NCBI GenBank assembly: GCA_030840665.1
Contig: JAVEEB010000133.1
Coordinates: 1 to 5,147, forward strand
Source of the DNA: Frankiaceae bacterium
GTDB lineage: Bacteria > Actinomycetota > Actinomycetes > JAVEEB01
Direction of reading: 5' to 3'
Length of the DNA: 5,147 bases
Shown here: positions 1-5,147 of the stretch, piece after piece
Layout: each line of letters opens with the position of its first letter
How positions within the stretch are numbered: the stretch's first letter is position 1
Program-made: the position numbers and the translations under genes
The notes under the pieces: model-generated
What the model saw: only the letters and a program-made list of their open reading frames with translations
What the model was told of the DNA's origin: nothing
Databases searched by the model: none

Positions 1-291
1 ACGCGCGACGCCATCGAGGTCATCGTCGAGCAGGCGGGCGTGCCGGTCGTGGTCGACGCCGGCCTCGGCGTGCCGAGCGACGCCGCGGAAGCCATGGAGA
101 TCGGGGCCTCGGCCGTCCTCGTCAACACCGCGATCGCCGTCGCCCGCCGCCCCGTCGACATGGCCCGTGCCTTCGCCCTCGCCACCGAGGCGGGCCGCCT
201 CGGCTACCTCGCCGGCCGCGGCGAGCAACGCGACGCCGCGGAGGCGTCGAGCCCCCTGACGGGCTTCCTGACCGGGGCGCACGGCTCATGA
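1..291 (+). CDS. thiG: Thiazole synthase ThiG, C-terminal part (5' end outside window)
   Basis: Reading frame 1 is open from the first base to the TGA at 289-291 and gives 96 residues, roughly the last third of a ThiG (the family is usually about 250-270 aa). ThiG is the cytosolic TIM-barrel enzyme that condenses deoxyxylulose 5-phosphate, dehydroglycine and ThiS thiocarboxylate into the thiazole phosphate of thiamin. Family motifs are in the right order: [20 protein letters not shown], then [12 protein letters not shown] (phosphate-binding end of the barrel), then [11 protein letters not shown] and the terminal SSPLTGF. The Asp of DAGLG (codon 55-57) corresponds to a conserved active-site acid. 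The Schiff-base lysine lies upstream of the window, so integrity of the N-terminal part cannot be judged. The stop overlaps the thiH start (ATGA), which implies translational coupling. An internal GTG at 40 is not the true start, because the homology continues upstream of it. Confidence 0.96.
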   Translation, partial: TRDAIEVIVEQAGVPVVVDAGLGVPSDAAEAMEIGASAVLVNTAIAVARRPVDMARAFALATEAGRLGYLAGRGEQRDAAEASSPLTGFLTGAHGS

Positions 292-1427
292 CGAGCCCGC
301 AGGGCGGTTTCGCGCGTGAGCTCGCCGCCATCGACCTCAAAGGCCTTTCCCTGTACGCCGAGCTCGCCACCGACGCCGACGTGACCGCCGCGCTCGCCGC
401 GGACAGGGTCGACCTCCGCCACCTCGCCGCCCTCCTGTCGCCGGCCGCGGAACGGCGGCTCGAGGAGCTCGCGAGCGCCGCCCAACACGTGACCCGCCAG
501 CGCTTCGGCAAGGCCGTCCGGCTCTTCGCGCCGCTCTACGTCTCCAACGCCTGCTTGTCGACGTGCACGTACTGCGGCTTCGCGAAGAACCTCGACGTGA
601 CCCGCCGCACGTTGTCGATCGATGAGGTCGAGGCCGAGGCGCGGCTGCTGACCGACCGCGGGTTCCGGCACCTGCTGCTCGTCGCAGGGGAGCACCGCAT
701 CGAGACGTCCGCCGACTATCTCGTCGGCGTTCTGGAACGGCTGCGCCCGTTCGTGCCGTCCCTGTCGATCGAGACGCAGACGTGGTCGGACGACACGTAC
801 AGCCGGCTTGTCGCCGCCGGCCTCGAAGGCGTCATCCACTACCAGGAGACGTACGACCGGACGCGGTACGCCGAGGTGCACGCCGCGGGCTGGAAGCGCG
901 ACTTCGACCGCCGCCTCAACAGCACCGAGCGCGCCGCGGAGTCCGGGGTCCGCCGGCTCGGGATCGGTTCGCTGCTCGGCCTCGCGGAGGACTGGCGCGC
1001 CGACGTCCTCGCCCTCGCCGCGCACGCGGATTTCCTGCTGCGCAAGTATTGGCGCACCGAAGTCACCATGTCGTTGCCGCGCATCAAGCCGAGCGCGTCG
1101 GGTTTCCAGCCGCTCGTGCCGGTGACAGACCCCGCGTACGTGCAGGCCCTGTCCGCGTTGCGACTCGCGGTGCCCGACGCCGGCATCGTGCTGTCGACCC
1201 GGGAGCCCGCCGCGCTGCGCGATGGGCTCGTCAACCTCATGGTCACGAGCATGTCGGCGGGCTCGTCCACCGAGCCGGGCGGCTACTCCACGCCAGGCGC
1301 GTCGCAGGAGCAGTTCTCCATCTCCGACGAGCGGTCGCCGGCGGACGTCGCCGCGATGCTCGAGGCCGCCGGTTTCGAGCCGGTGTGGAAGGACGCGTTC
1401 GGGTTGCACGAGACGGTCGGCCTGTGA
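288..1427 (+). CDS. thiH: 2-iminoacetate synthase ThiH (radical SAM tyrosine lyase)
   Basis: This 379-aa protein is full length (E. coli ThiH is about 377 aa). It cleaves tyrosine with S-adenosylmethionine and a [4Fe-4S] cluster to give p-cresol and dehydroglycine, the C2-N donor for ThiG. The radical SAM CX3CX2C motif is C89, C93, C96 in the stretch [12 protein letters not shown]. Other family blocks are [14 protein letters not shown] (residues 50-62), [19 protein letters not shown] (69-87), [47 protein letters not shown], and the C-terminal [10 protein letters not shown]...PVWKDAF. This C-terminal block separates ThiH from the related HydG. The ATG overlaps the thiG stop by 4 bp and no strong Shine-Dalgarno precedes it, so it probably relies on coupling to thiG. 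Its stop overlaps the GTG of the next gene. All visible key residues are intact. The enzyme class is oxygen-sensitive, which is notable beside a SCO-type respiratory gene. Confidence 0.97.
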   Translation: MTSPQGGFARELAAIDLKGLSLYAELATDADVTAALAADRVDLRHLAALLSPAAERRLEELASAAQHVTRQRFGKAVRLFAPLYVSNACLSTCTYCGFAKNLDVTRRTLSIDEVEAEARLLTDRGFRHLLLVAGEHRIETSADYLVGVLERLRPFVPSLSIETQTWSDDTYSRLVAAGLEGVIHYQETYDRTRYAEVHAAGWKRDFDRRLNSTERAAESGVRRLGIGSLLGLAEDWRADVLALAAHADFLLRKYWRTEVTMSLPRIKPSASGFQPLVPVTDPAYVQALSALRLAVPDAGIVLSTREPAALRDGLVNLMVTSMSAGSSTEPGGYSTPGASQEQFSISDERSPADVAAMLEAAGFEPVWKDAFGLHETVGL

Positions 1428-2185
1428 CGGACCCTGTGATGGCCGACGCGCCCGAAACCGTCGACGACGGTCCGCTTACGCCGCCGGCACCGAGCCTGCG
1501 CCGCGTGGTCGTCGTCGTCGGACCGCTCATCGCCGCGTTTCTCGTGCTGGCGTTGCTGATCGTGCACCCGTGGCACAAGCGCGAGTCCGGCGTCGGGTTC
1601 GGCAACCTGGGCGCAGCCCCGTCGTACACCTTGACTGACCAAAACGCCAAGCAGGTCTCATCTTCTGCGTTCAACGGCAAGATCCAGGTCGTCAGTTTCC
1701 TCTTTCCTTTTTGTACGACGTACTGCCCGTACACGACCCACCAGCTCTCGGTGCTCGAGAAGCGGTTGGCGGACGCCGGGCTCGCCGACAAGGTGCAGTT
1801 CGTCGCGTTCAACCTGGCGCCGGCGGACTCGGGGCCCTCGGACCTGGCGACGTACCTGAGCCAGTACGGCGTCGCCCCGACAGATCCGCACTGGTCGTTC
1901 CTGACCGGCACGCAGGCGGACGTGGACGCGGCTGTGCGCGGCACCTTCGGCGTGCAGTACCAGAAGATTCCGCTCGACACGGGCCACCCGAACGGCGCCG
2001 ACGCCGTGCCGGTGCAGCCGAACGCCCTGGCCGAGGCGAAGCACGTCAACTTCGACATCGTGCACAACGAAGTCATCACCATCGTCGGCCCCGACGGCGT
2101 GATCCGCGGCGCCTTCGACCACGTTGTCGACGTGACCACGAACGAGCTGTACGACACGGTCACCAAACTGCTGGCCGCCAGCTAG
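1424..2185 (+). CDS. SCO1/SenC-family copper-binding thioredoxin-fold protein, membrane-anchored
   Basis: 253 aa from the GTG at 1424, which overlaps the thiH stop as GTGA. A second GTG at 1436 and an ATG at 1439 are in-frame alternatives that shorten it by only 4-5 residues. A short cytosolic N-terminus is followed by one hydrophobic segment at about residues 28-47 and then HPWHKR, so the rest should lie outside the membrane, with no lipobox seen. The mature part is a thioredoxin-like SCO domain. It has the metal-binding CX3C as C97 and C101 (FPFCTTYCPYTT) and the distal ligand His as H214 (FDIVHNEVITIVGPDG). SCO proteins deliver copper to, or reduce, the CuA site of cytochrome c oxidase; some are general thiol oxidoreductases. 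The usual CPxxCP form is altered to CTTYCP, so this is a divergent member and the exact partner is unknown. Codons just before and at C97 are unusually A/T-ending compared with neighbours (see findings). Inference: periplasm-equivalent copper or thiol chemistry; any link to thiamin is unproven. Confidence 0.87.
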   Translation: MTDPVMADAPETVDDGPLTPPAPSLRRVVVVVGPLIAAFLVLALLIVHPWHKRESGVGFGNLGAAPSYTLTDQNAKQVSSSAFNGKIQVVSFLFPFCTTYCPYTTHQLSVLEKRLADAGLADKVQFVAFNLAPADSGPSDLATYLSQYGVAPTDPHWSFLTGTQADVDAAVRGTFGVQYQKIPLDTGHPNGADAVPVQPNALAEAKHVNFDIVHNEVITIVGPDGVIRGAFDHVVDVTTNELYDTVTKLLAAS

Positions 2186-2204
2186 AACCCGTAAGCGAAA
2201 CGAC

Positions 2205-2212
2205 GAAGGAGA
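2205..2212 (+). promoter_or_regulatory. Strong Shine-Dalgarno of the Gfo/Idh/MocA gene
   Basis: GAAGGAGA lies 9-10 bases before the ATG at 2222 and pairs well with the 3' end of 16S rRNA. It is the only strong ribosome binding site on the plus strand of the window; the other starts depend on overlaps or weak purine runs. It fixes the start of the oxidoreductase and suggests this gene is translated independently of the gene upstream. Confidence 0.85.
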
Positions 2213-2221
2213 CAGCCAGCC

Positions 2222-3208
2222 ATGACTGAGGAAAAGGTGCGATGGGGCTTCATCGGCGCCGGCGGCATCGCGACCGGCGCGCTCGGCCCGGCGATCGCCA
2301 ACGCGCATAACGCCCAGCTGCAGGCAGTCGCGGCGCGCGACCTCGCACGCGCCCGGGCGCTCGCCGACAAGTTCGGGGGAGCGGTGGCCTATGGCTCGTA
2401 CGACGACCTCATCGCGGATCCCGACGTCGACGCTGTCTACATCTCGCTGTCCAACGACAACCACAAGCCGCTGTCGCTCGCGGCGCTCGCCGCCGGGAAG
2501 CACGTCCTGTGCGAGAAGCCGCTGGGGATGACCGCCGGGGAGGTCGAGGAGATGACCGCCGCTGCACAAGCCGCCGGACGGATCCTCATGGAGGCCTCCT
2601 GGTACCGCTGGCACCCGCGCACGCAGGCCGCCGAACTGCTCGTCGCCGACGGCACCATCGGCACGGTCCGGTCCGTCGAGTCGGCGTTCACGATCGACAA
2701 CGTCTCGCCCGACAACTACCGCCACGAACCCGCCCGCGGCGGCGGCGCCCTGTACGACGTCGGCTGCTACCCGGTGTCGGCGTCGGTGTGGGCGTTCGGC
2801 GGCGCCGACCCGGAACGCGTCGAGGCCCGCATCGAGGACTCCGCGACCGGGGTGGACTTCGTCACGGAGGCCACGCTGCATTTCGCCGGCGGCGGCACCG
2901 CGCACATCTACAGCGGCATGAACGAGACCGAGCGTCAGTCGCTCGTCATCACCGGTGACGCGGGGTCCATCGAATTCGGCGAGCCCGCGCTGACCGCCAA
3001 CCACACCGCCCCCGCGGAGCTGTGGGTCACCACGGCCGGCGGCGTCGAGCGGATCGAGTTCCCCGCCGCCGACCCGTACCAGCTGATGCTCGAGGCCATG
3101 AGCGACGCGATCCTGGGCCGCTCCGCCTGGCTGTTGCCGCTCTCGCAGTCGCTCACGATCGCCCGCATCCTCGACGCGGCGTTCGCGGCCGGGCGCGCCT
3201 CACGGTGA
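2222..3208 (+). CDS. Gfo/Idh/MocA-family NAD(P)-dependent oxidoreductase
   Basis: 328 aa, typical for the family, starting at an ATG behind a strong ribosome binding site. The N-terminal Rossmann domain opens with WGFIGAGGIA (residues 8-17, dinucleotide-binding glycines) and ends with the signature HVLCEKPLG, in which K99 is the expected catalytic lysine. The C-terminal alpha/beta domain has YRWHPRTQ (128-135) and GGGALYDVGCYPV (173-185). The pair D179/Y183 matches the Asp-X3-Tyr arrangement of the dihydrodiol dehydrogenase, glucose-fructose oxidoreductase and xylose dehydrogenase branch, rather than the His form of inositol dehydrogenases. It should be a soluble enzyme that oxidises or reduces a sugar or other polyol/ketone. 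There is no signal peptide, which argues against a periplasmic glucose-fructose oxidoreductase. The substrate cannot be told from sequence. It sits between the SCO-like gene (36-bp gap) and the winged-helix gene (55-bp gap), and nothing in it points to a role in thiamin synthesis. Confidence 0.9.
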   Translation: MTEEKVRWGFIGAGGIATGALGPAIANAHNAQLQAVAARDLARARALADKFGGAVAYGSYDDLIADPDVDAVYISLSNDNHKPLSLAALAAGKHVLCEKPLGMTAGEVEEMTAAAQAAGRILMEASWYRWHPRTQAAELLVADGTIGTVRSVESAFTIDNVSPDNYRHEPARGGGALYDVGCYPVSASVWAFGGADPERVEARIEDSATGVDFVTEATLHFAGGGTAHIYSGMNETERQSLVITGDAGSIEFGEPALTANHTAPAELWVTTAGGVERIEFPAADPYQLMLEAMSDAILGRSAWLLPLSQSLTIARILDAAFAAGRASR

Positions 3209-3239
3209 CCCCGGCAGCGACCCGCAGGTGGTGACCCCG
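3204..3239 (+). repeat. 10-bp direct repeat GGTGACCCCG, two copies 26 bp apart
   Basis: Identical copies stand at 3204-3213 and 3230-3239. The first covers the stop codon of the oxidoreductase gene, and the second lies 24 bp before the ATG of the winged-helix gene. The spacing, about two and a half helical turns, and the position just before a gene for a DNA-binding protein make an operator imaginable. In DNA this GC-rich a 10-mer pair can also arise by chance. Confidence 0.35.
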
Positions 3240-3263
3240 ATCCGCTCGTGTCAGGCTTGGCAG

Positions 3264-3614
3264 ATGGACTTCGACGTACTGATCGACGAATGGCTCGCAC
3301 TGCCCGACGTGGCGACTCTGCTCGACATCCCCTTCATGCAGGCCCGCCAGTTGGTCAACGACCACAAAATCATCGCTGTCCGTCGCGGCGACAACAACGC
3401 GCTCTACGTGCCGGCCGTGTTCTTCCAGGACGGCGCCATCGTCAAGCATCTGACGGGGACGCTGAACTTGCTGCGCGACGCCGGCTACAACGATGACGAG
3501 GCCATGGGCTGGCTGTTCACCGCCGACGAGACGCTGCCCGGCTCACCCATCCAGGCCCTCGTCGAGAACCGCGGCACCGAGGTCAAGCGGCGCGCGCAGG
3601 CGCTCGGCTTCTGA
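3264..3614 (+). CDS. Rv2175c-family winged-helix DNA-binding protein
   Basis: 116 aa from the ATG at 3264. The N-terminal helix-turn-helix runs over about residues 9-40 (WLALPDVATLLDIPFMQARQ and what follows), then the wing IIAVRRGDNNALYVPAVFF. The C-terminal helical domain of the family (about 58-116) has GTLNLLRDAGYNDDEAMGWL and ends ENRGTEVKRRAQALGF. M. tuberculosis Rv2175c binds DNA and is a substrate of the Ser/Thr kinase PknL, whose gene is its neighbour; the regulon is, as far as I know, undefined. The family is actinobacterial. In-frame GTGs at 3228 and 3231 would add up to 12 residues (VTPIRSCQAWQ) that do not look like the family, so the ATG is preferred; neither start has a good ribosome binding site. 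The Mycobacterium protein has a longer flexible N-terminus carrying the phosphorylated threonine; that tail is missing here. No kinase gene is visible. It ends 5 bp before thiS, consistent with one transcript. Confidence 0.88.
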   Translation: MDFDVLIDEWLALPDVATLLDIPFMQARQLVNDHKIIAVRRGDNNALYVPAVFFQDGAIVKHLTGTLNLLRDAGYNDDEAMGWLFTADETLPGSPIQALVENRGTEVKRRAQALGF

Positions 3615-3619
3615 CTGCG

Positions 3620-3838
3620 ATGGCAGACACCACGGCGATCGCGGTCACGGTCAACGGCGCCGTCCGCGAACTCCGCGACGGCACGACGTTGCCGGACCTC
3701 CTCGCCGAGCTGCGGCTCGGCCTCGGCTGGGTCGTCGTCGAGCGCAACGGCGAGGCGCTGACCCGCCCGGTCGCGGCCACGACGATCCTGGCGAACGGCG
3801 ACGTCCTCGAGATCGTCCGCGCGGTGGCCGGTGGCTGA
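3620..3838 (+). CDS. thiS: Sulfur carrier protein ThiS
   Basis: 72 aa, a usual size for this ubiquitin-like (beta-grasp) carrier. It starts at an ATG 5 bp after the previous stop with no clear Shine-Dalgarno. Family features are the first beta strand with VTVNG (residues 9-13), [11 protein letters not shown], the central [10 protein letters not shown], then [14 protein letters not shown]. The C-terminal Gly-Gly is intact; it is adenylated and converted to the thiocarboxylate that feeds sulfur to ThiG. ThiS normally sits directly beside thiG; here it is about 2.2 kb from thiH, behind three other genes. MoaD is the main alternative for such small proteins, but the pairing with thiE and the NGxxV...RNGE pattern favour ThiS. 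The last codons overlap the start of thiE by 8 bp, so the two should be co-translated. Confidence 0.94.
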   Translation: MADTTAIAVTVNGAVRELRDGTTLPDLLAELRLGLGWVVVERNGEALTRPVAATTILANGDVLEIVRAVAGG

Positions 3839-4493
3839 GCGCACGGCCCGCTGGCGCCGGGAGCGGCTGGCGAGGGCCCGCCTGTATCTGTGCACCGACG
3901 CGCACGGCGGCCCGGCCGCGCTCGCGGGCTTCCTCGACACGGTGCTTGCGGCCGGGGTCGACATCGTCCAGTTGCGCGACAAGTCGATCGAGGCGCTCGA
4001 GGAGCTCGCGTTGCAGGACGTGGTCCGTGTGGCGGCGAAGCGTCATGGCGCGTTGTGGGCGGTCAACGACCGGGCCGACATCGCGTACGCCGTGCAACCC
4101 GACATCCTGCATCTCGGGCAGGGCGACCTGCCGGTACACGTGGCCCGCGAGTTGCTCGGCCGCGACGTCCTCATCGGCCGGTCCACGCACTCGGAGGAAG
4201 AGGTCGACCGGGCCGCCGCGGACGACGAGGTGGACTACTTCTGCGTCGGTCCGACGTGGCCCACCCCGACGAAGCCGGGCCGTGCGGCGCCCGGGCCCGA
4301 TCTGCTCCGGCACGCGGCCGCGACCCTGACTCTCAAGCCCTGGTTCGCGATTGGCGGCATCGACGCGGCCCGGCTGCCGGTCGTTCAGGCGGCGGGCGCC
4401 ACGCGGGCGGTCGTCGTGCGGGCCATCACGGATGCCGACGATCCGGCGGCCGCTGCGACCCAGCTAGCCCTGGCGCTGCGCGACCGGCAATGA
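3831..4493 (+). CDS. thiE: Thiamin phosphate synthase ThiE
   Basis: 220 aa, full length, TIM-barrel. It couples hydroxymethylpyrimidine diphosphate with the thiazole phosphate (in many actinobacteria its carboxylated form) to make thiamin phosphate. The pyrimidine and diphosphate ligands known from B. subtilis ThiE are all present: Q47/R49/K51 in [10 protein letters not shown]79/D80 in [11 protein letters not shown]99 in HLGQGDLP, S118 in IGRSTHS, T145/T147/K148 in [11 protein letters not shown]. The glycine-rich phosphate loop WFAIGGI (171-177) and VVVRAIT (194-200) follow. About 16 basic residues precede the first strand LYLCTD; no other in-frame start lies nearby, so the GTG inside the end of thiS is the supported start. 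The last 30 bp overlap the convergent EAL gene. No nucleotide hairpin resembling a terminator is seen after the stop. Confidence 0.96.
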   Translation: MAERTARWRRERLARARLYLCTDAHGGPAALAGFLDTVLAAGVDIVQLRDKSIEALEELALQDVVRVAAKRHGALWAVNDRADIAYAVQPDILHLGQGDLPVHVARELLGRDVLIGRSTHSEEEVDRAAADDEVDYFCVGPTWPTPTKPGRAAPGPDLLRHAAATLTLKPWFAIGGIDAARLPVVQAAGATRAVVVRAITDADDPAAAATQLALALRDRQ

Positions 4494-5147
4494 AATCGAC
4501 CGGCGGGCAGGGGGCGGCGCCGGCGGCAGCCAATGCTCGTCGAGCCATTCGCGCATCTCGGTCGCCAGCCGCGGCTTGCTGAACCAGAAACCCTGCGCGA
4601 AGTCGCAGCCGAGCGCCGTCACGGCCTCCAGCGTCTCGAGGTTCTCCACGCCTTCGGCAACGACCCGCATCCCCAGGTTGTGGCCGAGCTCGATGACCGA
4701 GCGCACGATCGCCGCATCGCACGGGCTGGCCGTCATCGCGAGGACGAAACTCTTGTCGATCTTCAGTTCGGTGACCGGCAGGTGCCGCAGCTGGCCGAGA
4801 CTCGTGTAGCCGGAGCCGAAGTCGTCGAGGCTGAGCACCACTCCCGTCGCCGCGAGGGCACGCAACACGCCCGCCGCCCGGAGCGGATCGGTGATGAGTG
4901 CCGTCTCGGTGACCTCGAGCAGCAACCGGTGCGGCTGCACGCCGGCCCGCGCGAGCGCCGCCTTGACGACACCCGGAAAGTCGGGTCGCTGCAGGGTCCG
5001 CGCCGAGATGTTCACGGCCATCGTGAGGTCCGGCGCCGAGTCCTCCCAGTCGACGAGCTGGGCCAGGGCCGTGGCGAGCAGCCATTCCGTCACCGGCTCG
5101 ATGAGGCCCGTCTGCTCGGCGACGGGGATGAACTCGTCGGGCAGCAG
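4464..5147 (-). CDS. EAL-domain cyclic di-GMP phosphodiesterase, C-terminal part (5' end outside window)
   Basis: The minus-strand frame is open from the right edge to the TAG at 4466-4464, giving 227 residues. The GTG at 5093 is not the start, since the residues read upstream of it ([20 protein letters not shown]) are classic EAL-domain sequence. The domain hydrolyses c-di-GMP to pGpG. Visible conserved residues, numbered from the edge, are E11 in AEQTGLI, N46 in NISARTL, E78 in LLEVTET, D108/D109 in [12 protein letters not shown]129 in LKIDKSF, E165 in [11 protein letters not shown], and Q185 in [12 protein letters not shown]. All Mg-binding and general-base positions within view are kept, so it looks active. 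The EAL motif itself and any GGDEF, PAS or membrane sensor part lie beyond the window. After the domain a proline- and arginine-rich tail of about 20 residues runs into the 3' end of thiE (30-bp tail-to-tail overlap). It is divergent in role from the thiamin genes and on the other strand, so co-regulation is not implied. Confidence 0.94.
   Translation of the reverse strand: MLPDEFIPVAEQTGLIEPVTEWLLATALAQLVDWEDSAPDLTMAVNISARTLQRPDFPGVVKAALARAGVQPHRLLLEVTETALITDPLRAAGVLRALAATGVVLSLDDFGSGYTSLGQLRHLPVTELKIDKSFVLAMTASPCDAAIVRSVIELGHNLGMRVVAEGVENLETLEAVTALGCDFAQGFWFSKPRLATEMREWLDEHWLPPAPPPARRSISLPVAQRQG

Noticed and set aside
204..1409. Long minus-strand open frame of about 400 codons across thiG and thiH
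   Set aside because: Arg/Gly/Ala-rich translation without any family motif, fully antisense to two certain genes; typical of high-GC DNA where stop codons are rare.
782..1423. Upstream extension of the SCO-like frame to a GTG at 782, giving a 467-aa protein
   Set aside because: The added part lies out of frame within thiH and is Arg-rich nonsense; the SCO protein begins properly near 1424 with a short tail and a membrane segment.
2186..2221. TPP riboswitch before the oxidoreductase, or likewise before thiS
   Set aside because: Gaps of 36, 55 and 5 bp are too short for the aptamer, and the conserved CUGAGA core is not found in them; if one exists it lies upstream of the window.
1658..3004. 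Minus-strand open frame of about 450 codons opposite the SCO-like and oxidoreductase genes
   Set aside because: Spans two well-supported plus-strand genes and their gap; composition is that of a shadow frame and no domain is recognisable.
3228..3263. Earlier GTG starts for the winged-helix gene
   Set aside because: The extra residues do not resemble the family, there is no good ribosome binding site, and the ATG at 3264 gives the expected N-terminus. Kept as an alternative only.
3209..3263. Possible promoter from TTGGCA at 3257-3262
   Set aside because: It lies directly before the ATG, so a -10 element and transcription start would fall inside the gene; no matching -10 is seen.
3493..4329. 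Plus-strand open frame of 278 codons over the winged-helix end, thiS and thiE
   Set aside because: Ser/Arg/Pro-rich shadow in another frame of three genes with clear motifs.
4494..4540. GC-rich inverted sequence (around GGCGGCGCCGGCGGC) as a terminator after thiE
   Set aside because: It lies within the coding tail of the EAL gene, encodes its Pro/Ala-rich residues, and has no T-run; self-complementary GC strings are common at this base composition.

Overview
This window comes from a high-GC bacterium, almost certainly an actinobacterium. By eye nearly all codons end in G or C, GTG starts are used, and genes overlap by a few bases. The strongest lineage marker is the gene at 3264-3614, which belongs to the Rv2175c family of small winged-helix proteins, known to me only from Actinobacteria. 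The genus cannot be named from the sequence.

Layout, left to right. Positions 1-291 hold the 3' end of thiG (thiazole synthase). It overlaps by 4 bp the complete thiH at 288-1427 (radical SAM 2-iminoacetate synthase). thiH in turn overlaps by 4 bp a membrane-anchored SCO1/SenC-type copper-binding thioredoxin-fold protein (1424-2185). After a 36-bp gap with a clear Shine-Dalgarno comes a Gfo/Idh/MocA-family NAD(P)-dependent oxidoreductase (2222-3208). A 55-bp gap carrying a short direct repeat leads to the Rv2175c-like DNA-binding protein (3264-3614). thiS (3620-3838) and thiE (3831-4493) follow, overlapping by 8 bp. On the minus strand an EAL-domain protein enters from the right edge and ends at 4464, so its 3' end overlaps that of thiE by 30 bp.

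How the genes fit together. ThiH cleaves tyrosine to dehydroglycine (2-iminoacetate). ThiS, as a C-terminal thiocarboxylate on its Gly-Gly tail, brings sulfur. ThiG condenses these with deoxyxylulose 5-phosphate to make the thiazole. ThiE joins the thiazole and pyrimidine phosphates to give thiamin phosphate. Four of the thiamin genes are therefore here; thiC, thiD and the ThiS-activating enzyme (ThiF) are not visible. The plus-strand genes are close enough to be one transcription unit, but the thiamin set is split by three genes with no known thiamin role.

The points most worth a second look are: the oxygen-sensitive ThiH route in a lineage where the glycine oxidase ThiO is common; the SCO-like gene translationally coupled to thiH; a local run of A/T-ending codons leading into the SCO copper motif; and the DNA-binding gene placed directly before thiS-thiE. 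There is no intergenic stretch over 300 bases, and I see no RNA genes, mobile elements or CRISPR. I found no convincing wholly new system; most of the window is recognisable metabolism in an unusual arrangement.
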